This document shows positions 18,083-27,905 of a DNA stretch of 64,000 bases, in pieces. Source of the DNA: Nocardioides sp. zg-1228 (GTDB lineage Bacteria > Actinomycetota > Actinomycetes > Propionibacteriales > Nocardioidaceae); the NCBI RefSeq assembly GCF_017086465.1, contig NZ_CP070961.1, positions 1,178,001 to 1,242,000 on the forward strand, written 5' to 3'. The notes under the pieces are model-generated. The model was not told the origin of the DNA. It worked only from the letters and a program-made list of their open reading frames with translations, and searched no databases. The number at the start of each line of letters is the position of its first letter. Position 1 is the first letter of the stretch. Both the position numbers and the translations under genes were made by a program.

Positions 18083-19510
18083 ATGTCGATGTTCAAGTGG
18101 GACGTGGTCGATCCCGCCCCCGGCCAGCCGGTGCTCCCGCTCCAACGCCTGCCGTGGGGCAAGACGATCGGGCTCGGCGCCCAGCACGTGGTCGCCATGT
18201 TCGGCGCCACCTTCGTCTTCCCGCTGGTGATGGGGCTCGACGCCAACCTCGCCATCATGTTCTCGGGCCTCTGCACCATCCTGTTCCTGCTGATCGTGCA
18301 GAACCGGGTGCCCAGCTACCTCGGCACCAGCGCCTCGTTCGTGGCGTCGGTCGCCGCGATCCGCGCGCTCGACGAGGGCAACGACTCGTCCTACGTCACC
18401 GGCGCGATCCTGGTCGGCGGCCTCGTGCTGGCCGCGATCGGCGTGCTCGTGCACTTCGCCGGCGCCGGGCTCATCCACCGCATCCTCCCGCCCGCCGTGA
18501 CCGGCGCGGTGGTCATGCTCATCGGCTTCAACCTCGCGCCCGTCGTGGCCGGCACCTACTGGCCGCAGGACCAGTGGGTCGCGCTGCTGACGGCGGCCTT
18601 CATGGTCTTCGCGGCGGTCGCCCTGCCGGGCTTCTGGTCGCGGATCGCGGTCTTCCTCGCACTCATCTTCGGCTACGTGCTGTCCTGGATCTTCGACGGC
18701 GTCTTCGGCCCCATCACGTCCGTGCTCGGCGGTGCGACCGAGGCCACCGAGCACGACCGGGTGTCGTGGGCCGGCGTGCAGGCGGCCGACTGGATCGGCC
18801 TGCCGAGCGGCACCCTCGCCGACGGCGTCTCGGTCGTCCACGGGCCGTCGTTCTCGCTCACCGCCATCCTGCTCGTGCTGCCCGGCGTGATCGCGCTGGT
18901 CGCGGAGAACACCGGCCACGTCAAGGCGGTCGCCGAGATGACCGGCGAGGACCTCGACCCCTACATGGGTCGCGCGATCGGCGCCGACGGCCTGGCCACC
19001 GCGTTCGCCAGCGCGTTCGGCGGCTCCCCGACCACGACGTACGCCGAGAACATCGGTGTCATGGGCGCCACCCGCGTCTACTCCTCGGCGGCCTACTACG
19101 TCGCCGCCCTCGTGGCGATCCTGCTCGGGCTGTGCCCCAAGTTCGGCGCGATCGTCAACGCGACGCCCGGCGGAGTGCTCGGCGGCATCACCGTCGTCCT
19201 CTACGGGATGATCGGGCTGGTGGGGGCCAAGATCTGGGTGGAGAACAACATCGACTTCGGCAACCCCGTCAACCTGGTCGGCCTCTCCGCGGGCATCATC
19301 GCCGGCATCGGCGGCGTCACCCTCACCTTCGGCGACGACTTCGAGCTCGGCGGCATCGCCCTCGGCACGATCCTGGTCATCGTGTTCTTCCACATGGTCC
19401 GTGGCCGCGGTGGCACCGGGGGACCGGGCGGCGCGACCCGCAACCTCAGCCACCCCGACTACGACGAGGGCGTCGACGACGCAGCCTCCGGAGGCACGCA
19501 CCAGCGATGA
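18083..19510 (+). CDS. NCS2-family nucleobase permease, uracil (UraA/RutG) type
   Basis: 475 aa with about 14 membrane segments. Start ATG 18083 with GGAGG upstream. The substrate-binding region reads ALVAENTGHVKAVAEM and GGSPTTTYAENIGVMG. The TTTYxENIGVM form is characteristic of uracil/pyrimidine carriers (UraA, RutG, PyrP) and differs from the corresponding xanthine/urate carrier motif. It should import uracil or a close analogue by proton symport. It is the first gene of a six-gene operon whose members all overlap by 4 nt, ending with the amidase. Confidence 0.9.
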   Translation: MSMFKWDVVDPAPGQPVLPLQRLPWGKTIGLGAQHVVAMFGATFVFPLVMGLDANLAIMFSGLCTILFLLIVQNRVPSYLGTSASFVASVAAIRALDEGNDSSYVTGAILVGGLVLAAIGVLVHFAGAGLIHRILPPAVTGAVVMLIGFNLAPVVAGTYWPQDQWVALLTAAFMVFAAVALPGFWSRIAVFLALIFGYVLSWIFDGVFGPITSVLGGATEATEHDRVSWAGVQAADWIGLPSGTLADGVSVVHGPSFSLTAILLVLPGVIALVAENTGHVKAVAEMTGEDLDPYMGRAIGADGLATAFASAFGGSPTTTYAENIGVMGATRVYSSAAYYVAALVAILLGLCPKFGAIVNATPGGVLGGITVVLYGMIGLVGAKIWVENNIDFGNPVNLVGLSAGIIAGIGGVTLTFGDDFELGGIALGTILVIVFFHMVRGRGGTGGPGGATRNLSHPDYDEGVDDAASGGTHQR

Positions 19511-20369
19511 AGCCGGCACCCTTCGCCTACCTGCGACCCTCCACCCTCGAGGAAGCCCTCGCGGCGCTCGCGGGGGAGCAGGGGGCGAAGGTGCTGGCCG
19601 GCGGCCAGTCGCTCGTCCCGCTGCTGTCGATGCGGCTGGCCGCGCCGTCGATGCTCGTCGACATCAACGCCATCCCCGGCCTCGACCACGTGCGCGTGGA
19701 CGAGGACGGGGTCCGGGTCGGGGCCCTGGCCCGCCACGCCCACGTGCTCGGGTCCGCCGAGGCCGGCGAGGCGCAGCCGCTGCTCGCGATGGCACTGAGC
19801 CACGTCGCCCACCCGACCATCCGCAACCGCGGCACCACCGTCGGCTCGATCGTGCACGCCGACGCCGCGGCCGAGATGCCGATGGTGCTGCGGCTGCTGG
19901 AGGGATCGGTGGACGTCGCGTCGGTGCGCGGTCGCCGTACGGTGCCGGCGGCCGAGCTGTTCGCCGGGCCGCTCGAGAGCACCCTCGCCCAGGACGAGGT
20001 GGCCGTCGAGGCGTTCTTCCCGGGGCTCGCGCCCGGCGCCGGCGTCGCCTTCGAGGAGATCGCCCGCCGCCACGGCGACTACGCCCTCGTCGGGGTGGCC
20101 GCCCACGTCGAGACCGACGGCGATGCCGTCACCCGGGCCCGGGTCGGCTTCGTGTCGGTGAGCGACGTGCCCGTCGTCGTCGACGTCACCGACGCCGTGC
20201 GCGACCCGGCCGGCGACCCCGCCGGCGCCGCGCTGGCCGAGCTCGACCCGGCCGGCGACATCCACGCCACGGCCGCCTACCGCGCCCACCTCGTGACGGT
20301 GCTGGCACCGCGCGTCCTGGCGGCTGCCACCGACCACGCCCGCTCGCGGGCAGGAGAGGCGTCCCACCC

Positions 20370-20373
<4 letters not shown>
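19507..20373 (+). CDS. Molybdenum hydroxylase FAD subunit (CoxM-like)
   Basis: 288 aa, single FAD_binding_5/CO_deh_flav_C protein. FAD-contacting motifs AGGQSLVPLLSMR (about 34-46) and IRNRGTTVGSIVHADAAAE (about 103-121) are intact. It transfers electrons from the 2Fe-2S subunit to the final acceptor. Order M-S-L matches xanthine-dehydrogenase-family operons. ATG overlaps the permease stop. Confidence 0.92.
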
Positions 20374-20857
<484 letters not shown>

Positions 20858-20861
<4 letters not shown>

Positions 20862-23320
20862 CCACCAAGATGTTCGGCGCCAAGGTGCCGCGGGTGGAGG
20901 ACCAGCGCTTCCTGCGCGGCCAGGGCCGTTACGTCGACGACCTGCTCACCGACGACCCGCGGCTGCTGCACGCGGCGGTGCTGCGCTCGCCGCACGCCCA
21001 CGCCCGCATCGTCGACATCGACGTCGCCGACGTGCTCGACGTCGAGGGCGTGGTGGCCGTGTGGACCCACGACGACCTCGAGGGCCCGATGGCCGAGCCG
21101 CTGCCGTTGCTCATCCCGCACCCGAGCCTCACCCACGGCCGCACGCAGTACGCCCTGGCGAGGAACGAGGTCAACTACGCCGGCGAGGCCGTCGCGTTCG
21201 TCGTCGCGGTCGACCGCTACGTCGCCGAGGACGCCGTGGGCCGGATCCGCGTCGACTACGAGGTGCTCGCGCCGGTGGTCGGCATCCCGGCCGCGCGGGC
21301 GGCACGCACCGCCGTGCACGACGACGTGCCCGACAACGTCGGTGCGCGCATGGAGCAGGAGAACGGCGACGCCCGCGCGGCCATCGCCCGCGCGCCCCAC
21401 ACCCTGACCCTCGAGCTCGACGTCGAGCGCTCGGCGTGCACGCCGATGGAGGGCCGCGGCACGGTGGCGCGCTGGGACCCCGACACGTCCCGGCTGACGG
21501 TGTGGTCCTCGACGCAGACCTCGACCGGCGTGCGCGGCTGCGTGGCCGCCAAGCTCGGCCTCGACCTGGCCAAGGTCGACGTGATCACGCCCGACGTGGG
21601 CGGCGGCTTCGGCGTGAAGATCAACCACCCCTGGCCCGAGGAGCTGCTCGTGCCGCTCGCGGCGATGACGCTGGGGCGGCCGGTGAAGTTCACCGAGGAC
21701 CGGCGCGAGCACTTCATCTCGTCGGCCCACGAGCGTGCCCAGCACCACCACGTCGAGGTCGGCTTCGACGACGACGGCCGGCTGCTGGGGCTCGACGTCG
21801 AGTTCTGGCACGACCACGGCGCCTACACCCCCTACGGGCTGATCGTCCCGATCATCACCTCCACGCAGCTGCTCGGGCCCTACAAGCCGGCCAACTACCG
21901 CGTCGTCTTCGAGTCGCTCTACACCAACACCGTCATCGTCACGCCCTACCGCGGCGCGGGACGTCCGCAGGGATGCTTCGTCATGGAGCGCACCATGGAC
22001 GCGATCGCGGCCTACCTCGGCAAGGACCGCACCGAGGTGCGGGCGACCAACTTCATCCAGCCCGACGAATTCCCGTTCGAGCACGGCCTGGTCTTCCAGG
22101 ACGGCCGCGAGCTGACCTACGACTCGGGCGACTACCCGGCGTCGTTGACCAGGCTCAAGGAGCTCGTCGGGTGGGACGAGTTCGAGGAGTTCCGCGCCGA
22201 GATGGCCGCCCAGGGGCGCCGGGTCGGCATCGGCCTGGCCTGCTACGTCGAGGGCACCGGGGTCGGGCCCTACGAGGGCGCCCACGTGCACGTGGAGACG
22301 TCCGGGAAGGTCAAGGTCGCCACGGGCCTCACCACCCAGGGGCAGGGCCACCAGACGGCGTTCGCCCAGATCGTGGCCGACACGCTCGGCGTACGCTTCG
22401 AGGACGTCGAGGTCACGACCGGCGACACCCGCAAGATGCCCTACGCCGTGGGCACCTTCGCCTCCCGGGCGGCGGTGATGAGCGGCTCGGCGATCCACCT
22501 CGCCGCCCTCCGCGCGCGGGAGAAGGCGCTGCGCATCGCGGCCGAGGCGCTCGAGGCGGCCGAGGACGACCTCGAGATCACCGACGGCGTGGTGTCGGTG
22601 CGCGGCACCGACGCGTCCCCGCAGACGCGCATCGACCTCGGCACCGTGGCGGTGCTGTCCAACCCGCTGCGCTACGCCTTCGACGAGGCGTCGAAGGCCG
22701 CCACCCAGTTCTCCGTCGGCGATCCCGGCAAGCCGCCGGTGGCCGAGGGCGACGAGCCGGGCCTGGAGGGCAAGGACTTCTTCTCCCCGCCGCGCTCGAC
22801 GTTCGCCAGCGGCATGCACGCCGTCATCGTGGAGACCGACCCCGACACCGCCGAGATCACGATCCTCAAGTACGCCGTGGTCCACGACTGCGGCAACCTG
22901 ATCAACCCGATGATCGTGGAAGGCCAGATCCACGGCGGCGTCGCGCAGGGCGTGGGCGGCGCGCTCTACGAGCGGATGGCTTACGACGAGTCGGGCCAGC
23001 TGCTCAACGCGTCGTTCATGGACTTCCTGATGCCCTACGCGACCGAGGTCCCGACCTCGATCGACATCGACCACCTCGAGACGCCGTCGCCGCTCAACCC
23101 CCTCGGCATCAAGGGCGCCGGAGAGGCCGGCGTGATCCCGTCGGCCGCCGTCTTCGCGGCTGCCATCGAGGACGCCGAGCTGCCCTCCAGCCCGGGGCTG
23201 AGGATCACGTCGATGCCGATCTCGCCGTCCGAGCTCTTCGACCTGCGCCTCGCGCACGCCCCCGCCACCCCCGCCACCCCGTCCCTCACTACCCAGCCCA
23301 CCCGAGGAGTCCCGAGATGA
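20858..23320 (+). CDS. Molybdenum hydroxylase large subunit (non-CODH, xanthine-dehydrogenase family)
   Basis: 820 aa with molybdopterin-binding motifs GGGFGVK (about 248-254) and GQGHQTAFAQI. The active-site loop is PYRGAGR (Tyr364-Arg369) and the catalytic Glu is Glu756 in GIKGAGEAG. True form I CO dehydrogenases carry AYxCSFR in that loop, so this is a hydroxylase of the so-called form II type acting on a heterocycle or other C-H substrate. Uracil or thymine hydroxylation to barbiturates is suggested by the co-transcribed uracil-type permease and the barbiturase-family gene at 36.2 kb; this is inference. Confidence 0.9.
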
Positions 23321-23946
23321 AGTTCACCGGAGAGAACGTCCTGGCCGCGGACGTCGCGCGGGCGTGGGACGCGCTGCTCGACCCGGGGGTCCTGGTCCGG
23401 ACGATCCCAGGCTGCGAGCGGCTCGAGGCCACCGGGGAGAACGCCTACGCGATGACCGTCACCGCGGGCGTCGCGTCGATCAAGGGGACCTACGCCGGCT
23501 CGTGCGAGCTGCGCGACCTCGTCGAGCACGAGTCGCTGGTGATGAGGCTCGACGGCGCCGGCGCCCCCGGCACGATCGGCGCGACGGTCAACGTCCGCTT
23601 CGCGCCCGAGGGCTCCGCGACGCGCGTCTCGTACGACGCCGACGCCGTCGTCGGCGGGATGATCGGCGGCGTCGGTCAGCGGATGCTCACCTCGGTCTCC
23701 AAGCGGATGGCGGGGGAGTTCTTCGGCAACGTCGACGCGGCCCTCGCGGGTGGTCCGGACCCTGGTCCCACGGCCGACGGCGTCGCACCGGTGGCTGCCG
23801 AGCCCGCCGCCGTCGGCCAGGTCTTCGTCGCGCCGGCCCCCTCCGCCGCCGGGTCGCGGCAGGACTTCCTCACCGGCGTCGCCGTCGGCGCCGGCCTGGT
23901 GCTCGCGGGAGTCATCGTGGGCGGCATCGTCGGGCGTCGCCGGTGA
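23317..23946 (+). CDS. CoxG-family SRPBCC protein with C-terminal membrane anchor
   Basis: 209 aa. Residues 1-145 match the CoxG/SRPBCC fold (FTGENVLAADVARAWDAL, IPGCERLE). After an Ala/Pro linker, a C-terminal hydrophobic helix (about 186-206) ends in GRRR, so the protein should be tethered to the membrane face. CoxG proteins recruit the molybdenum hydroxylase to the membrane and pass electrons to the quinone pool in the CODH case. That would give this enzyme a respiratory electron outlet. Confidence 0.87.
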   Translation: MKFTGENVLAADVARAWDALLDPGVLVRTIPGCERLEATGENAYAMTVTAGVASIKGTYAGSCELRDLVEHESLVMRLDGAGAPGTIGATVNVRFAPEGSATRVSYDADAVVGGMIGGVGQRMLTSVSKRMAGEFFGNVDAALAGGPDPGPTADGVAPVAAEPAAVGQVFVAPAPSAAGSRQDFLTGVAVGAGLVLAGVIVGGIVGRRR

Positions 23947-25340
23947 GCGGCCTCACCGTCGAGTCCACCGCGCGCGAGCAGGCCGCAGCGGTCCGCTCGG
24001 GCGAGATCTCGGCGGCCGAGCTGCTCGAGCTGCACCTCGACCGGATCGAGGAGCGCAACCCCGAGCTCAACGCGATCGTGTCCCTCGACGCCGAGCGCGC
24101 GCGGGCGTGGGCCGCGGTCGCCGACCAGGCGCAGGCCTCCGGCGAGGAGGTGGGCCCCCTGCACGGGCTGCCCTTCGCGGTGAAGGACACCCACGCCCTC
24201 CGGGGCTGGCGCACGACCTACGGCTCGCCGATCTTCGCCGACGCCGTCGCCGACCACGACGACCTGCTCGTCGAGCGCATCCGCGCGGCGGGGGCGGTCT
24301 TCATCGGCAAGACCAACGTGCCGGAGTTCGCGGCCGGCTCCCACACCTTCAACACGGTCTTCGGCGTCACCCGAAACCCCGTCGACCCCTCGCGCTCGGC
24401 CGGCGGGTCGAGCGGGGGAGCGGCGTGCGCGCTGGCGTCGGGCATGGTGCCGCTGGCCGACGGCTCCGACATGGGCGGATCGCTGCGCAACCCGGCGTCG
24501 TTCTGCGGCGTCGTCGGCATGCGCCCCTCGCTGGGACGCGTGCCGGAGTGGCCGCTCTACAACCAGTGGGAGAGCACGTCGGTCGGCGGCCCGTTGGCCC
24601 GCAACGTCGGCGACCTGGCGCTGCTGCTGTCGGTCATCGCGGGACCCGACCCCCGCACCCCGCTCGCGCTCGGCGACCCCGGGTCGTCGTTGGCCCCGCC
24701 GCTCACGCCCGCGCCGCTCGCCGGCCTGCGGGTGGCGTGCTCGGTCGACCTCGGCGGCGCGCTGGTGGTCGACCACGAGGTCGCCGACGTCGTACGCACC
24801 ACCGCGCGGCGGCTGTCCGACGCCGGTGCGTCGGTGGCTGAGGCACACCCCGACCTGTCGCTGGCCGACGACACCTTCCGCACGCTGCGGGCCTGGCACT
24901 TCCGGGCGAGGTTCGCCGAGCTGCTCGCCGAGCACCCGACGTCGTTCAAGCCCACCCTGGAGGCCAACATCCGCGCCGGCGAGCCGCTCACCGGCGCCGA
25001 CGTCGCGCGGGCCTACACCCAGCGCACCTCGCTGTCGGAGACGATGCGGCTCTTCTTCGGCGACCACGACGTGCTGCTGCTTCCCACCTCGCAGGTGCCG
25101 CCGTTCCCGGTGGAGCAGGAGTACCCCGACACGATCAACGGCGAGCAGATGCCCGACTACCTCGCCTGGATGCGCTCGGCCTACTTCATCACCGTCACCG
25201 GCTGCCCCGCGATCTCCGTGCCCGCCGGACGCACCGCCGACGGTCTGCCCGTCGGCGTCCAGCTCGTCGCGCGGCACGGCGCGGACCGTCAGCTGCTGCA
25301 GGTGGCGGCCGCGCTGGAGGAGCTCGTGGCCGGGGACTGA
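23943..25340 (+). CDS. Amidase-signature family hydrolase
   Basis: 465 aa with the complete Ser-cisSer-Lys triad: Lys81 (AVKDTH), Ser156 (AGGSSGGAA) and Ser180 (GSDMGGSLR). GTG start overlaps the CoxG-like stop; it is the last gene of the permease/Mo-hydroxylase operon. The family hydrolyses small amides, including malonamate in malonamidase E2. In this setting it could release ammonia from malonamate or act directly as a ureidomalonase. Sequence alone does not decide between these or other amides. Confidence 0.88.
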   Translation: MSGLTVESTAREQAAAVRSGEISAAELLELHLDRIEERNPELNAIVSLDAERARAWAAVADQAQASGEEVGPLHGLPFAVKDTHALRGWRTTYGSPIFADAVADHDDLLVERIRAAGAVFIGKTNVPEFAAGSHTFNTVFGVTRNPVDPSRSAGGSSGGAACALASGMVPLADGSDMGGSLRNPASFCGVVGMRPSLGRVPEWPLYNQWESTSVGGPLARNVGDLALLLSVIAGPDPRTPLALGDPGSSLAPPLTPAPLAGLRVACSVDLGGALVVDHEVADVVRTTARRLSDAGASVAEAHPDLSLADDTFRTLRAWHFRARFAELLAEHPTSFKPTLEANIRAGEPLTGADVARAYTQRTSLSETMRLFFGDHDVLLLPTSQVPPFPVEQEYPDTINGEQMPDYLAWMRSAYFITVTGCPAISVPAGRTADGLPVGVQLVARHGADRQLLQVAAALEELVAGD

Positions 25341-25790
25341 GCTGTGCATGACGGTGTGGACAACTGACCCACAGCTGGGGATGACCGCCGTTCGGCTGGG
25401 GACGACTCGCCGGAACCCGAAGTATGTCGACGATCGTGGCCTCCAGCTCTTGCGGCGAGCGTGGTCCACGGCATAGAACTCTCCTTACGCAGCCCCGCAA
25501 GGGGCCGCGGGATGGCTCCAGAGAGATGGTCCACCCGACTCCGAACCAGTCCGCTGGGGACGAGTCGCAGGCACCGGGTGATGCGGTGGCTGGGACCGGA
25601 AGGACGGGGCTGTCGGCCGCGAGCATCACTCGACCGGCCACCCGAAGGGCCCTTGGCGCTCATACCGCCGAGGGCCCTTCACCTTTGTGTCGCAGGTCCT
25701 CGGGCGGCGCAACTCTTGACGCTGGACGTGCGTTCCGTCGGCAAGGTCTGCCGTGGCCGCCGCGGCGGCTGCCTCGGTTGAATCGAGCCC
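25341..25790. other. 450-nt gene-free region between amidase and hyuA
   Basis: No plausible coding sequence was found. The right part contains several G/C-rich dyads (about 25480-25640) followed by a strong hairpin at 25644-25680. It looks like a leader or small RNA ending in a terminator, upstream of hyuA. A segment around 25531-25570 loosely resembles part of the c-di-AMP riboswitch consensus, but other required elements are missing, so no riboswitch class is assigned. Confidence 0.4.
25644..25690 (+). terminator. Hairpin terminator or attenuator upstream of hyuA
   Basis: 25644-25658 pairs with 25666-25680 (15 bp including one G-U, 7-nt loop) and is followed by ACCTTTGTGT. It lies 110 nt before the hyuA ATG, so it could end the preceding operon or attenuate hyuA transcription. 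Confidence 0.6.
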
Positions 25791-27905
25791 ATGAGCTCGC
25801 GGCGGATCAGGATCGGCATCGACACCGGCGGCACCTTCACCGACGTGGTGGCCCTCGACGAGGACTCGGGCGAGCTGGTCACCACCAAGACCCCGAGCAC
25901 CCCGGGCAACCCCGCCGACGGCTTCATCGCCGGCATCGAGAAGATCCTCGCCCTCGTGGATGGCGAGGGCAGCGACATCACCGCCGTCTCGCACGGCACC
26001 ACCGTGGCCACCAACAAGCTCCTCGAGGGCAAGGTCGAGGCGCTCGGCTTCATCACCACCGAGGGCTACGAGTTCATGCTCGAGATCGCGCGCCAGTCGG
26101 TGCCCGACGGCTACGGCAACTCCTACTTCTGGGTCAAGCCCGACCGGATCGTCCCGGCCGACCGGGTCCGCACGGTCGGTGGCCGCCTCGACTTCACCGG
26201 CGCCGAGGTCCGTCCGTTCGACGAGGACCAGGCCGTGGCCGCGGCCCGGTGGTTCAAGGCCCAGGGCATCACCACGATCGGCGTCTGCTTCCTCCACGCC
26301 TACGCCGACGACACCCACGAGCTGCGGATGCGCGACGTCCTGCGCCGCGAGCACCCCGACGCCGTCGTGTCGATCTCGAGCGAGGTGCTGCGCGAGTACC
26401 GCGAGTACGAGCGCTCGATGACCACGCTCGTCGACGCGGCGGTCAAGCCCAACGTCAGCCGCTACGTCTCCAACATCTCCGAGCGGCTGCGCGACTTCAC
26501 CGGCGCCGGCCGGGACACCCAGCCGATCCCGTTCTACGTGATGAAGTCCAACGGTGGCGTGCTGTCGGCCGACGAGGTCGTGCACCAGCCGATCACCACC
26601 GTGCTGTCCGGCCCCGCGGCGGGCGCGCTGGGCGCCGCGCTGATCGCCGAGGTCGCGGGCTTCCCACGGATCCTCACCTGCGACGGGGGCGGCACGTCGA
26701 CCGACGTGTCGGTCGTCCTCGACGGCGAGCCGACGCTGACGACCGAGGGCACGGTCGGCGCCTACCCGAGCAAGATCCCGATGATCGACGTCGTCACCGT
26801 CGGTGCCGGCGGTGGCTCGATCGCCTGGCTCTCGCCGGAGGGGACCCTCAAGGTCGGCCCGCACTCGGCCGGCGCCGATCCCGGCCCCCTCTGCTACGGC
26901 AACGGCGGCACCCAGCCGACCATCACCGACGCCCACGTCACCCTCGGCCGCATCCCTCCGCACCTGCTCGGCGGCGAGATCCCGCTCGACGTGGAGGCCG
27001 CCCGCGGGGGCATCGCCGACCTCGCCGAGCGGCTCGGCCTCGACTTCGAGCGCTGCGCGACCGGCATCCTCGAGATCTCCGCGTGGAACCAGGCCAACGC
27101 CCTGCGCCAGGTCAGCGTCAAGCGCGGCCTCGACGTGCGCGACTTCATGCTCACCACCTTCGGCGGCTCCGGCTCCCTGCTGGCCTGCCGGCTCGTCGAC
27201 ATCCTCGACCTCGCCGGCGTCGTCGTGCCGCCCAACCCGGGCAACGTGAGCGCGTTCGGGCTGCTGACCGTCGACGTGAAGAACGACTACGTCCAGACCC
27301 ACGTCGCGAAGGAGTCGGCGCTCGACCACGCGACCGTGCAGGCGATCCTCGACGACCTGACCGACCGGGCCCGCGCGGCGCTGGCCAAGGAGGGCTTCTC
27401 CCCGGACGAGCACCGCTTCCAGCACACCATCGACGTGCGCTACGTCGGGCAGGCCTTCGAGGTCCGCGTCGCCGCGCCGGAGGCCGGCGACGGGCGGGGC
27501 GTCGACGCGGCGTACGTCGAGCAGGTGGCCGACGCGTTCCACACCGAGCACCGCCAGCTCTACGGCTACGACTTCCGCGGCGACCCGGACCAGCAGGTCG
27601 AGTGGGTCAACCTGCGCGTGAGCGGCATCGGCCCGATCACCCGCCCGGAGATCCCCACCCTCGACAAGGCCGCCGGCACCGTGGAGGAGCGGGCTGTCCG
27701 CGGCCGCCGCGCCGTCTGCTTCGACGCCGAGCAGGGCTACGTCGACACGCCCGTCCTCTGGCGCGCCGACCTCGGTGCCGGCGACACGTTCGGCGGCCCG
27801 GCCATCGTGGAGGAGTTCGGCTCCACCATCCCGGTCCACCCCGGCTTCGAGGTCGTGGTCGACGACTGGGCCAACCTCGTGATCCGGAAGGAGTCGGCCC
27901 GATGA
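25791..27905 (+). CDS. hyuA: Hydantoinase/oxoprolinase A subunit family (HyuA)
   Basis: 704 aa of the HyuA/AcxA/5-oxoprolinase family. The N-terminal ATP-binding motif IGIDTGGTFTDVVALD (6-21) and the central CDGGGTSTDVS and GAGGGSIAW motifs are intact. Family members use ATP to open five-membered ureide or lactam rings (hydantoins, N-methylhydantoin, 5-oxoproline) or to carboxylate acetone. ATG 25791; next gene hyuB overlaps by 4 nt. The substrate here may be a cyclic ureide, given the surrounding genes. Confidence 0.88.
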   Translation: MSSRRIRIGIDTGGTFTDVVALDEDSGELVTTKTPSTPGNPADGFIAGIEKILALVDGEGSDITAVSHGTTVATNKLLEGKVEALGFITTEGYEFMLEIARQSVPDGYGNSYFWVKPDRIVPADRVRTVGGRLDFTGAEVRPFDEDQAVAAARWFKAQGITTIGVCFLHAYADDTHELRMRDVLRREHPDAVVSISSEVLREYREYERSMTTLVDAAVKPNVSRYVSNISERLRDFTGAGRDTQPIPFYVMKSNGGVLSADEVVHQPITTVLSGPAAGALGAALIAEVAGFPRILTCDGGGTSTDVSVVLDGEPTLTTEGTVGAYPSKIPMIDVVTVGAGGGSIAWLSPEGTLKVGPHSAGADPGPLCYGNGGTQPTITDAHVTLGRIPPHLLGGEIPLDVEAARGGIADLAERLGLDFERCATGILEISAWNQANALRQVSVKRGLDVRDFMLTTFGGSGSLLACRLVDILDLAGVVVPPNPGNVSAFGLLTVDVKNDYVQTHVAKESALDHATVQAILDDLTDRARAALAKEGFSPDEHRFQHTIDVRYVGQAFEVRVAAPEAGDGRGVDAAYVEQVADAFHTEHRQLYGYDFRGDPDQQVEWVNLRVSGIGPITRPEIPTLDKAAGTVEERAVRGRRAVCFDAEQGYVDTPVLWRADLGAGDTFGGPAIVEEFGSTIPVHPGFEVVVDDWANLVIRKESAR

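Noticed and set aside
25531..25570. c-di-AMP (ydaO-type) riboswitch fragment
   Set aside because: Only a short stretch resembles the 3' consensus; the GGGGGACC and GGGUGAAUCC elements are missing and the downstream gene is not typical.
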